64,000 bases of DNA from Collimonas sp. OK242. GTDB taxonomy: Bacteria > Pseudomonadota > Gammaproteobacteria > Burkholderiales > Burkholderiaceae_D. Each line of letters starts with the position of its first letter. Position 1 is the stretch's first letter. The notes beneath the pieces were generated by a model. It saw only the letters and a list, made by a program, of their open reading frames with translations, searched no databases and had not been told where the DNA came from. The translations under genes and the position numbers were made by a program. Shown here one piece after another: positions 36,538 to 43,844 of this stretch. The stretch covers positions 32,001 to 96,000 of the forward strand of contig NZ_FNOR01000019.1 of NCBI RefSeq assembly GCF_900107095.1. Reading direction: 5' to 3'.

Positions 36538-37299
36538 TCAACGCGGCTGGCCTTCAGGAATGAATACGTAGCCGAGTCCCCATACTGTCTGTATGTAGAG
36601 CGGGCTGGCCGGATCGGGCTCGATCAGCTTGCGCAGGCGCGAAATCTGAACGTCCAGGCTGCGGTCGAATACTTCATACTCGCGGCCGCGCGCCAGCTCC
36701 ATCAATTTTTCGCGGGACAGCGGTTGCCGTGCGTGCCGCGCAAATACCTTGAGCACCGAGAATTCGCCGGTGGTGAGCGGAATCGACTCGCCATTTTTTT
36801 TCAATGTGCGCGTGCCGAGGTCCAGTATGAATTCGCCGAACTCGAAAGATTGCGGGGTCTCCGACGGTGCGCCCGGCAATTCATCGGGGCCTTTGCGTCG
36901 CAGCACTGCGCCGATGCGCGCCACCAGTTCACGTGGGTTGAACGGTTTCGGCAGGTAATCGTCGGCGCCCATTTCCAGTCCGACGATGCGATCTACATCT
37001 TCGCCTTTGGCGGTCAGCATGATGATCGGCGTCTGGTCGCCGGCGCCGCGCAAACGGCGGCAGATCGCCAGGCCATCTTCGCCCGGCAGCATCAGGTCAA
37101 GCACCAGCAGGTCATAACGTTCGCGTATCCACAACTTGTTCATCGCCTGGGCGTTCTCTGCCGTGACCACCTGGAAGCCTTGCTCCGTCAGGTAGCGTCG
37201 CAGCAGATCGCGCAATCGAATGTCGTCATCGACCACCAGGATTTTATGTTGGTGGGCTGCGCTTGCTTGATTTTGGGTGTTGATCGTATTCATGGTCAT
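36538..37299 (-). CDS. ompR: OmpR-family response regulator
   Basis: 253 aa with a receiver domain (about 18-130; acidic pocket VVDDD, phospho-Asp68 in LLVLDLMLPGEDG, Lys in DYLPKPFNPRELVAR) and a winged-helix DNA-binding domain (from about 150; LTTGEFSVLKVF, VFDRSLDVQISRLRKLIE, TVWGLGYVF). Sequence and partnership with an EnvZ-like kinase favour OmpR itself, but the regulated genes are unknown. First gene of the operon; start is ATG 37299 or 37293. A site with OmpR-like half-sites lies upstream. Confidence 0.88.
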   Translation of the reverse strand: MTMNTINTQNQASAAHQHKILVVDDDIRLRDLLRRYLTEQGFQVVTAENAQAMNKLWIRERYDLLVLDLMLPGEDGLAICRRLRGAGDQTPIIMLTAKGEDVDRIVGLEMGADDYLPKPFNPRELVARIGAVLRRKGPDELPGAPSETPQSFEFGEFILDLGTRTLKKNGESIPLTTGEFSVLKVFARHARQPLSREKLMELARGREYEVFDRSLDVQISRLRKLIEPDPASPLYIQTVWGLGYVFIPEGQPR

Positions 37300-37346
37300 A
37301 TGGTAACGTCAGAGTGCGCATCGAAAGTACAGTAAATGCTCATGGA

Positions 37347-37367
37347 TTACAAAGTGTTACACACTTT
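37347..37367. promoter_or_regulatory. Candidate OmpR-type operator in the divergent ompR region
   Basis: TTACA occurs at 37347 and 37357, exactly 10 bp apart, as expected for tandem half-sites of OmpR/RstA-type regulators. The second copy sits in a perfect palindrome, AAAGTGT (37351-37357) and ACACTTT (37361-37367) around TAC. Position between ompR and a divergent gene suggests autoregulation. Confidence 0.45.
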
Positions 37368-37463
37368 ACTAAAAACGTCTTATGCCAATTAATAGAGGAG
37401 CTTACACTCAATTTGTGGCGATTAAATCTTAACCGTTATCCAGTATTCACAGAAGAAGTCCAT

Positions 37464-37751
37464 ATGATGATGTTTCGGAAAATCAGTGTCTGTTTGTTGT
37501 TGCTGTCGGCAATGATGAGCGCCTCTGCACGTTCCGACCGGGCGCCTGATGAGCGCGGAGAGCGCCGCGCGCCGCCGCCGTCGCAGTATGAGCCGCAGCG
37601 CGGCCAGGCGCCGGATCAGCAATGGCAAAATCGCGGGCGTGGGTCTGAGCCTAATGATGGCGGACGTGGCAGGATGTCGCCGGACGACCGGCGCGCTCTG
37701 CGCCAGCAAATCGACAGGGCTGGCCGCGATATTTATCCGCAGCGTCGGTGA
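37464..37751 (+). CDS. Small basic exported protein
   Basis: 95 aa from ATG 37464 (two more Met codons follow). A signal peptide (MMMFRKISVCLLLLSAMMSASA, residues 1-22 in description) leads to a mature chain of about 73 residues very rich in Arg, Pro, Asp and Gln, ending RMSPDDRRALRQQIDRAGRDIY. The SPDDRRALRQQI stretch resembles the helical, basic motifs of small periplasmic proteins. It is divergent from ompR and ends before a terminator. Function unknown. Confidence 0.75.
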   Translation: MMMFRKISVCLLLLSAMMSASARSDRAPDERGERRAPPPSQYEPQRGQAPDQQWQNRGRGSEPNDGGRGRMSPDDRRALRQQIDRAGRDIYPQRR

Positions 37752-37820
37752 TGCGCCTTTGATATTTGATATCCGAAAAAATCAGACACGCCAGCTTGTA
37801 TGGCATAGCGAAGCGAACCG

Positions 37821-37851
37821 AACCGGTGATGAGGATCACCGGTTTTTTTTT
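37821..37851 (+). terminator. Strong intrinsic terminator
   Basis: AACCGGTGAT (37821-37830), loop GAGG, ATCACCGGTT (37835-37844) and a long T run. It ends transcription of the small exported protein gene and is the last ordinary chromosomal feature before the element scar. Confidence 0.9.
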
Positions 37852-37929
37852 GTTGCGTGTTACTTTTTAAAGGAAGGCGAGTCGGGAATGCTGTGCGCCA
37901 TGCGGATGCTGCTTCGGTTTTCCGGCTTT

Positions 37930-37968
37930 GGCTGACAGGAATCGAATTCACGACCCCTTGGTTCGTAG
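37930..37968 (-). other. Left attachment-site scar: partial copy of tRNA-Arg 3' half
   Basis: These 39 bp match 40004-40042 of the tRNA-Arg gene at 36 positions (from the acceptor side through the T arm to the anticodon region). The 5' half of a tRNA is missing, so this is not a gene but a duplicated core as left by a tyrosine-integrase element. Three mismatches indicate an old integration. Confidence 0.75.
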
Positions 37969-38084
37969 GAGCGCCGGCAAACAGGGAGTTCATATAAATC
38001 AATGCCTTGCGCACCTCGCAAATTGCAAAACAAGGCCAATCAATAGCAATTATTCAGTCAGTCACTCCAAAGCGCGGCATTTAT

Positions 38085-38225
38085 CGGCAACACTCGGTCG
38101 CATTCAAACGCGCCGTTGTTGAACAATCATCAACCTCTGACGCTGCCGTCGCGCGCATCGTTCGCCAGCATGATGTCGATGCCCATCAAGTTTTTGCATG
38201 GCGCGAGCAGTTCAAGAAGGACGAC
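38085..38225 (+). pseudogene. IS66-type TnpA (OrfA) fragment
   Basis: The translated segment RQHSVAFKRAVVEQ...VARIVRQHDVDAHQVFAWREQFKK resembles the helix-turn-helix N-terminus of IS66-family TnpA proteins. Only about 47 residues remain, without a proper start and followed at once by a tandem repeat; no TnpB or TnpC is near. It is an insertion-sequence relic inside the scar. Confidence 0.6.
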
Positions 38226-38232
38226 TCATGGC

Positions 38233-38286
38233 AGCTATCAAATATAGCAGCTATCAAATATAGCAGCTATCAAATATAGCAGCTAT
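38233..38286. repeat. 16-bp tandem repeat, 3.4 copies
   Basis: AGCTATCAAATATAGC is repeated three times without change from 38233 to 38280, followed by a partial copy AGCTAT to 38286. Each unit contains GCTAT...ATAGC, so it is itself palindromic and the array could fold in several ways. It directly follows the TnpA fragment. Confidence 0.9.
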
Positions 38287-38431
38287 TAATGGGACGCCGG
38301 CCCGAGTAACTTTGATTGAGTGTGGGCAACTAACTTAGCGCTGGCATCTGATTTTTGATAAAAGCGATAAACAAAATGGCTACACAAAACTGGGTATTCA
38401 TTGATGTTCGCACAACAATTGGGAGATACAC

Positions 38432-38956
38432 ATGACTGCATATGTGATTCAAAGTTTGCAAAACACAGGTCTATGCATCGGCGCCACGAGCACAGCGGCG
38501 GGTTCACTCGTCACTTTGCAAACCCTCTCTGGCGTTGGAGGGAAGTTGTCTCAATGGATTATGGATCCGAATAGCGGCTATATCACGCTGGCGGCTGATC
38601 CAAGCAAGTGCCTCGATGTCCAGGGATATACTGGCCAGCAGGGACAGGTCATCATTGCCGACTTGGTTCTGGGGCGGACAAGCCAGCTGTGGAACTGGGT
38701 TGGCAATCCTCCACGCATTTCAAACGTGGAATATCCGACCATGGTGCTTGATAATTCCGGCGGTAACGCCAGCCCTGGGAATCCCATTCTGATTTGGCCA
38801 TCTAATGGCGGGCAAAATCAAAAATGGAGTTCACTGGCCGTACCGGCACTTGCCATGCTTCAAAAAAGCACTGCTCACCTGTCGGGAAGTCCGACACTTG
38901 AGGTGGTTCATAACGACGATGCCCAAGAGCAGGATCGCATTGCATTGAGAAAATAG
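38432..38956 (+). CDS. Ricin B-type beta-trefoil lectin
   Basis: 174 aa, no signal peptide. A single ricin-type beta-trefoil (about 1-135): VIQSLQNTGLCIGA, SQWIMDPNSGYITLAADPSKCLDVQG, SQLWNWVGNPPRI and NQKWSSL show the repeated QxW-type lobes and CLDVQG sugar-site pattern. A 40-residue tail ends it. The gene has GGGAGATACAC before ATG 38432, its own terminator, lower GC than its neighbours, and sits between relics of a mobile element, so it is probably acquired cargo. It would bind carbohydrate; a role in toxicity, defence or competition is not shown. Confidence 0.8.
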   Translation: MTAYVIQSLQNTGLCIGATSTAAGSLVTLQTLSGVGGKLSQWIMDPNSGYITLAADPSKCLDVQGYTGQQGQVIIADLVLGRTSQLWNWVGNPPRISNVEYPTMVLDNSGGNASPGNPILIWPSNGGQNQKWSSLAVPALAMLQKSTAHLSGSPTLEVVHNDDAQEQDRIALRK

Positions 38957-38963
38957 CATCGTT

Positions 38964-39007
38964 ACGCGCGGGGAAATACATCGGTGTCCGATCCCCGCGC
39001 GTTTTTG
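38964..39007 (+). terminator. Terminator of the lectin gene
   Basis: ACGCGCGGGG (38964-38973) pairs with CCCCGCGCGT (38993-39002), with an inner hairpin ATCGG/CCGAT (38980-38984 and 38988-38992) and a T run. It starts 8 bp after the lectin stop. Confidence 0.88.
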
Positions 39008-39092
39008 CAACACTGTGCTTCCAAGGCTCACACTCAGGTTTTGTCGCATCAGCGAATTGTGGGCGTTTTGACGATCTGATGCTGCCGATCCC

Positions 39093-39330
39093 TTACGCGG
39101 TACGATTTTGTCCCGTCAACGCGTAAAATTGCTCAAAAAAATTTTGAGATTCACCGCAAATAACAGCATCCCTTATGAAGGGCAGGGCGCGCTTACCACC
39201 GCAACCAAAGACAACCCCGACGATTTCAAGAGCGAAGATTAAAATTGACTTAACGCCCCGCACGGTGAAATGCCGCTTGCTCTTTGTCGAAATCATTGCG
39301 CCGCTCAGCGCGATCCGCAACATCGCTCAT
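39093..39330 (-). pseudogene. Possible decayed small phage gene (TraR/DksA-like start)
   Basis: An ATG at 39330 overlaps the portal fragment's stop in ATGA and encodes MSDVADRAERRNDFDKEQAA... for 26 residues before a stop at 39250. This opening looks like small phage TraR/DksA zinc-finger proteins. In another frame the downstream region reads CGGKRALPFIRDAVICGESQ, reminiscent of a decayed zinc finger. A frameshifted relic is the best guess; evidence is weak. Confidence 0.25.
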
Positions 39331-39575
39331 TGTTTTTTCTCCTCGCCTGTTATCAATTCATATTTGTTAAAGCGCACCACCTCCTGCCCAAGCCAATCGT
39401 TGAGCGCCAGGAATTGCGTTTGTAGCGGCACCAGCTCGTTACGCGCAAACACCCGCGCGGCCGGTTCTACAGCCCCGAAGCCGCCGGCATTGCTGGGCAT
39501 GATTCCCATCAGTTGAGGCAGTGCGCGATGGGCGGCCAGCACGTCGTCGCGGGTCACGCCCTTGGTGTTGAAAAT
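39327..39575 (-). pseudogene. Phage portal protein, C-terminal fragment
   Basis: About 82 residues reading IFNTKGVTRDDVLAAHRALP...QLMGIMPSNAGGFGAVEPAARVF...NDWLGQEVVRF match the C-terminal end of P2-type (PBSX/gpQ family) portal proteins. The upstream frame is closed by a stop at 39576 and all the N-terminal 250 residues are missing. It shows that the lost element was a P2-like prophage. Confidence 0.75.
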
Positions 39576-39632
39576 TCATTCTTTGCCGCCACGTCCGACA
39601 CCGGCCTATCCGATGCGCCAGGACGTGAATAA

Positions 39633-39947
39633 AGGCTGGCTGCAGCAAAGGAATTCATCGATTCCATTTTTGTATATCGCGGCAGGCCAGTACATCAAAC
39701 CGGCACGTTAGCCTGGAAAAATGCGCTGAAAAAAGTGGCTATTAGCGATTTTCGTTGGCATGACTTGCGACATACCTGGACATGTCGGCAGGTTCAGCGT
39801 GGGACGCCGCTGCATGTATTAAAAGAATTGGGAGGATGGGAGACGATGGAGATGGTGCAGCGCTACGCGCACTTGTCAGCCGATCATTTGGCGCAATGGG
39901 TACAGTCAGTTAGCAATGATGGCTGTAATCTGGCTGTAGTAGGGTGA
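39633..39947 (+). pseudogene. Tyrosine integrase, C-terminal fragment
   Basis: The open frame 39633-39947 reads FVYRGRPVHQTGTLAWKNAL...DFRWHDLRHTW...LKELGGWETMEMVQRYAHLS, the catalytic C-terminus of phage integrases. HDLRH and the nucleophile Tyr in RYAHLS are present, but the first catalytic Arg and the arm-binding domain are absent and a stop precedes it at 39630. It lies directly before the tRNA gene, as in integrative elements. Confidence 0.85.
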
Positions 39948-39960
39948 TGTAAACCAGAAA

Positions 39961-39988
39961 GGGGTTGCAAGATTTCTCTTGCAACCCC
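39961..39988. terminator. Perfect 12-bp hairpin after integrase fragment and tRNA
   Basis: GGGGTTGCAAGA (39961-39972), loop TTTC, TCTTGCAACCCC (39977-39988). It lies 10 bp beyond the 3' end of the tRNA on the minus strand and probably ends its transcript. Confidence 0.75.
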
Positions 39989-39997
39989 TCGTAATAC

Positions 39998-40074
39998 TGG
40001 TGCGGCTGGCAGGAATCGAACCCACGACCCCTTGGTTCGTAGCCAAGTACTCTATCCAGCTGAGCTACAGCCGC
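39998..40074 (-). tRNA. tRNA-Arg (anticodon ACG)
   Basis: 77 nt on the minus strand. The acceptor GCGGCTG pairs with CAGCCGC, followed by discriminator A and an encoded CCA. The anticodon stem CTTGG/CCAAG holds the loop CTACGAA, giving ACG, and the T arm has GTTCGATTC. It reads CGU/CGC codons. It also served as the attachment site for the element whose scar spans 37.9-40.0 kb, and the gene was kept intact. Confidence 0.96.
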
Positions 40075-40084
40075 GAAAAACAAA

Positions 40085-40090
40085 ATTATA
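40085..40090 (-). promoter_or_regulatory. -10 element of tRNA-Arg
   Basis: On the minus strand this reads TATAAT, 10 bp before the tRNA 5' end, the expected place for a -10 box. The region at 40108-40113 is only a weak -35 match. Confidence 0.55.
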
Positions 40091-40320
40091 TATTAGCTTT
40101 GTTAATTTTGGAAGAGGGAAATATCTAAAAACTTAATATTTCCTCTCGCTTACAGAGGTAAAACACTTTTTCTGCTTGCACTCAACCAAGTCCGTTACTA
40201 TGCCACAGACATTGCACATTGGGAAGCCTTATTTCTAATTTCGCTCTAATTTTGCGCTCGCTGTTTTAATCTTTCTCACTTCTCGTACCGGGTCGCCGCA
40301 GATTTCATCGGATGATATAA

Positions 40321-40339
40321 TTAAACAATAATCATTATC
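40321..40339. promoter_or_regulatory. Fur box upstream of ftrA
   Basis: TTAAACAATAATCATTATC matches the 19-bp consensus GATAATGATAATCATTATC at 14 positions, with the right half AATCATTATC perfect. It lies 35 bp before the ftrA start, so iron repression by Fur is expected. The rest of the 300 bp between tRNA and ftrA shows no gene. Confidence 0.75.
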
Positions 40340-40373
40340 ATTTGTGGTTTATAGATTGAGAAAGGTTGATGAC

Positions 40374-40916
40374 ATGAATATGAAATTGTTGACGGCGGCT
40401 GTGCTTGTTTCGTTTGGTCTTGCGGGTGCTGCTTCAGCGGCTGAATATCCGATCGGCAAGCAGCAAATCATGAACGGTCTGGAGATTGCAGCTGTTTATT
40501 TGCAGCCGATCAAAATGGAGCCGGAAGGCATGATGCGCAAGGCGGAGCTGTCGGACATTCATGTCGAGGCGGATATTCGTGCAGTGAAGAACAATCCAAA
40601 CGGTTTTGCCGAAGGTGACTGGATGCCGAACCTGGTCATCTCTTACGAATTCACCAAAGCCGGTTCAACCCAGGTAATCAAAGGCGACATGATGCCGATG
40701 GTGGCTAGCGACGGTCCGCACTATGGCGATAACGTCAAACTGGCGGGGCCGGGTAAATATACATTGAAGATGATTATTTCCCCGCCGTCAGCTAATGCGG
40801 GTGCGCATTTTGGCCGCCATGTGGATAAGGAAACCGGTGTCGGCGCCTGGTTCAAGCCGTTCACGGTGGTCAACGAATTCACTTTCGCTGGCGTCGGTAA
40901 AAAAGGCGGATATTAA
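40374..40916 (+). CDS. ftrA: Periplasmic iron-binding protein FtrA (P19/Tp34 family)
   Basis: 180 aa from ATG 40374. The signal peptide ends near ASAAEYPIG. The mature protein has the P19 pattern for metal binding: NGLEIAAVYLQPIKMEPEGMM, DIHVEADI, and GAHFGRHVDKETGVGAWF with Met, His and Glu ligands. In Bordetella and Burkholderia, FtrA works with FtrB, FtrC and FtrD in ferrous iron uptake at acidic pH. It is first in the ftrABCD operon, behind a Fur box. Confidence 0.93.
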   Translation: MNMKLLTAAVLVSFGLAGAASAAEYPIGKQQIMNGLEIAAVYLQPIKMEPEGMMRKAELSDIHVEADIRAVKNNPNGFAEGDWMPNLVISYEFTKAGSTQVIKGDMMPMVASDGPHYGDNVKLAGPGKYTLKMIISPPSANAGAHFGRHVDKETGVGAWFKPFTVVNEFTFAGVGKKGGY

Positions 40917-40962
40917 TTCAGCAGAAATGCGCCCCATGAAATTCTTATCGGAGAGTATGGCT

Positions 40963-41298
40963 ATGGTGTCAGGCAAGGTGCGTGGTTTATTCGGTATCAG
41001 CCTGTTGGCGGTGGCGGCGATTTCGGCGGCCGCTGACTTGCCGACCTTCAGGCTGGAAATGAAGGATGGCGTTTTGAATCCGGCGCGGATAGCGGTTCCT
41101 GCCGGCCAAAAAATAAAAATCGAAATTCACAATCTCGGCCAGTCCGCGGCCGAATTTGAAAGCGTTCAGCTGCGCAAGGAAAAGGTGCTGGCGCCAGGCG
41201 CGCAATCTTTCGTGGTGATTGCACCGCTGCAGCCGGGCGAATACAAGTTTTTCGATGATTTTCATACGCAGGCGCAGGGTGTGATTGTTGCCAAGTAA
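40963..41298 (+). CDS. ftrB: Periplasmic cupredoxin-domain protein FtrB
   Basis: 111 aa. ATG 40963 (MVSGKVRGLFGI) is chosen because GGAGAG at 40950-40955 is 7 bp upstream; the ATG at 40957 is too close. A signal peptide ends near SAAADLPTF. The cupredoxin-like fold reads LEMKDGVLNPARIAVPAGQKIK...EFESVQLRKEKVL...GEYKFFDDFHTQAQG. It probably supports oxidation of Fe(II) before permeation. It lies 46 bp after ftrA. Confidence 0.9.
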   Translation: MVSGKVRGLFGISLLAVAAISAAADLPTFRLEMKDGVLNPARIAVPAGQKIKIEIHNLGQSAAEFESVQLRKEKVLAPGAQSFVVIAPLQPGEYKFFDDFHTQAQGVIVAK

Positions 41299-41414
41299 AT
41301 GTCTCTATATATAGCTGTGCAGTAATGTAGAGGCAGTCGTTTTTTGTTGCGGGGCAGGGTTGAAGAGTCGCCATGGCGTGACGCGATGCTTTCCCCGCAA
41401 TTGACTGGAGATGG

Positions 41415-42248
41415 GTGATGGGTCAGATATTGTTCATCGTCTGGCGCGAGAGCGTCGAGGCGTTGCTGGTAGTCGGTATTTTGCATGCGTGGCTGAAAAA
41501 TGGCGGCGAGGCTGCGCGCCACGGTCTGCCTTATCTGTGGAGCGGTGTCGGCGTCGGTATTTTGGGAGCGATCGGCCTGGGTGGGGCGTTGCTGGGTTTC
41601 AGCGAGCTGCTGTCCGGCGATGCCCAGGATTACTTTCAGATCGTCATGGTGATATTGGCGGCGATACTGATTGTGCAGATGGTGTTCTGGATGCGCAAGC
41701 ATGGCCGCACACTCAAGCGCGAAATGGAAACCTCGCTCAGCGCAAATCTGCAAAACGCCAACTGGTGGGGCGTATTTGCGCTGGCGGCATTGGCGATTGC
41801 GCGCGAGGGCAGCGAAACCGTGATATTTCTTTACGGCCTGGGCCTGGCGCAGCACGGCGACAGCACGGGAGCGATGATGCTGGCCGCAGCGCTTGGTTTT
41901 GCGCTGGCGTTCCTGACTTTCTATCTGTTGCAGCTCGGTGGTAAAATTTTTTCCTGGCGCCGCTTCTTCCAAGTCACTGAAATTATCTTGCTGTTCCTCG
42001 CCGCGGGTTTGCTGCTGACCGGTATCGAGCGATTGATGTCGCTCGATATTATTCCGACGCTGATCGATCCGATATGGGATAGTTCGCACTTGCTTGACGA
42101 CACGACTTCCTTTGGCAACCTGGTTTCCACATTGACCGGCTATCGCGCGCAACCGGCGCTGATGAGCTTGCTGGTGTATGTGGCATATTGGGTGTGCGTT
42201 TTGTTATTCCTCAAGCGAGCCAGGCCGCAGGCAACCCCAGCTAAATAA
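41415..42248 (+). CDS. ftrC: FTR1-family iron permease FtrC
   Basis: 277 aa polytopic membrane protein with seven hydrophobic helices. Two REXXE iron motifs are seen, WRESVEALL near residue 11 and AREGSETVIFL near 120, as in yeast Ftr1 and bacterial EfeU/FtrC. It carries iron across the inner membrane. It is preceded by 116 bp after ftrB and followed directly by ftrD (4 bp). Confidence 0.94.
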   Translation: MMGQILFIVWRESVEALLVVGILHAWLKNGGEAARHGLPYLWSGVGVGILGAIGLGGALLGFSELLSGDAQDYFQIVMVILAAILIVQMVFWMRKHGRTLKREMETSLSANLQNANWWGVFALAALAIAREGSETVIFLYGLGLAQHGDSTGAMMLAAALGFALAFLTFYLLQLGGKIFSWRRFFQVTEIILLFLAAGLLLTGIERLMSLDIIPTLIDPIWDSSHLLDDTTSFGNLVSTLTGYRAQPALMSLLVYVAYWVCVLLFLKRARPQATPAK

Positions 42249-42252
42249 TCTA

Positions 42253-43656
42253 ATGAATACTTGTGCAACGCCTCAAACAAGACTTTCCCGCGTGGCCGAC
42301 TGGATGCGGGACCATGCGCAACTGATTCGCTGGGTGCAGTGGGGGATTGTGCTGGTGTATGGCTTGCTGATCCTGGTGCCGATCTTTTTACCGTTGCCGG
42401 ACGAGACAGCGCACATCTGGTCGAATCTGACATTGATCGCCCAGTTTGCATTCTGGGGCGTCTGGTGGCCGTTCGTGCTGATCAGCATGGTGTTGATGGG
42501 CCGCGTCTGGTGCGGCGTGCTGTGTCCTGAAGGTGCGTTGACCGAGTTCGCCAGCCGCCACGGCCGCGGCAAAGCCATTCCGCACTGGATGCGCTGGGGC
42601 GGCTGGCCGTTCGTGGCGTTTGCGCTGACCACCATCTACGGCCAGATGGTGAGCGTCTATCAATATCCTAAAGCCGTATTGCTGGTGCTGGGCGGATCTA
42701 CAGCCGGCGCCATCATCGTCGGTTATCTGTATGGACGCGACAAACGCGTCTGGTGCAAATACCTGTGTCCTGTGAATGGTGTGTTCGGCTTGCTGGCGAA
42801 ACTGGCGCCGTTCCATTACAAAGTCAATGAAACCGCCTGGCGCGCTTCGTACGGCACGCACAGCCACACGCAGGGCCGCACGGTGATTCCTGTCAATTGC
42901 GCGCCGCTGCTGCCGTTGCGGGCCATGAAAGGCGCTGCCGATTGCCATATGTGCGGCCGCTGCAGCGGTCATCGCGATGCGATTGCATTGACCTGGCGCG
43001 CGCCGACCGAAGAAATCGTCGAGCACGGCGCGCAGCACAACAATCTGTGGGAAAGCGCCTTGGCCTTGTACGGGTTGATGGGAATTGCGATTGGCGCTTT
43101 CCACTGGTCGGCCAGTCCCTGGTTTGTGCAGGTCAAGCAAGCTATCGCTACCTGGCTGATCGACCGCGACATCATGTGGCCTTTCGATACGCACGCGCCG
43201 TGGTGGGTGTTTACCAATTATCCGGCGCAGAACGATGTCTTCAGCTGGCTCGACGGCAGCCTGGTGATCGCCTATATCCTCACCACCGGCCTGGTGCTGG
43301 GTAGCGCGCTGACGCTGTTGTTCGCACTTGGCAGCCGTGCGCTCGGCGACTGGGATCGCAAGCGTTTCAATCATCTGGTGCAAGCCACGATTCCCCTGGC
43401 CGGATGCGGCGTGTTCGTCGGCTTGTCGGCTACCACCGTCAGTTTGTTGCGCGGCGAGCATTTGCCGATATTCTGGGCTAACGACTTGCGCGCCATCCTT
43501 CTGATCGCCACAAGTTTATGGAGCGTCTGGCTGGCCTGGCGCGTGACCGGCTGCTATACGACATCGTCTGCACGCCGTCTAGTGAGCATGACGCCGGTGA
43601 TTGCCGGTTTGGCGCTGGTCAATTTTGCCTGGCTGCTGATGTTCTGGCTGTGGTGA
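42253..43656 (+). CDS. ftrD: Polyferredoxin-like membrane protein FtrD
   Basis: 467 aa from ATG 42253 (MNTCATPQTRLSRV). NapH/CcoG-like membrane protein with 4Fe-4S cysteine motifs CGVLCPEGALTEF, CKYLCPVNGVFG and CHMCGRCSGH, and about eight transmembrane segments. FtrD is thought to pass electrons for iron oxidation/reduction by the Ftr system. It is the last gene of ftrABCD. Confidence 0.92.
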   Translation: MNTCATPQTRLSRVADWMRDHAQLIRWVQWGIVLVYGLLILVPIFLPLPDETAHIWSNLTLIAQFAFWGVWWPFVLISMVLMGRVWCGVLCPEGALTEFASRHGRGKAIPHWMRWGGWPFVAFALTTIYGQMVSVYQYPKAVLLVLGGSTAGAIIVGYLYGRDKRVWCKYLCPVNGVFGLLAKLAPFHYKVNETAWRASYGTHSHTQGRTVIPVNCAPLLPLRAMKGAADCHMCGRCSGHRDAIALTWRAPTEEIVEHGAQHNNLWESALALYGLMGIAIGAFHWSASPWFVQVKQAIATWLIDRDIMWPFDTHAPWWVFTNYPAQNDVFSWLDGSLVIAYILTTGLVLGSALTLLFALGSRALGDWDRKRFNHLVQATIPLAGCGVFVGLSATTVSLLRGEHLPIFWANDLRAILLIATSLWSVWLAWRVTGCYTTSSARRLVSMTPVIAGLALVNFAWLLMFWLW

Positions 43657-43844
43657 AATCCCATCGTTTTCGAGACATAACCCGACTATTCTTCGATGCC
43701 TGGGTTTTAGTGCGTAAAATGAAGCTTGTTATCCCGTCTATTGATCCCGTCCATATTTGGACAGTCTCGGCGTTTTCCTGATCGCTGAGACGGCTGACGG
43801 TGACCGGGATACCCTTTTCAACTTTAGCGCACGTTCCTTCTATC

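Noticed and set aside
37930-37968. Possible second tRNA-Arg gene
   Set aside because: Only the 3' half is present, with mismatches in the T arm; no acceptor 5' strand or D arm.
38831-39049. 72-codon minus-strand frame over the end of the lectin gene
   Set aside because: It crosses the lectin terminator hairpin and has no domain; treated as chance.
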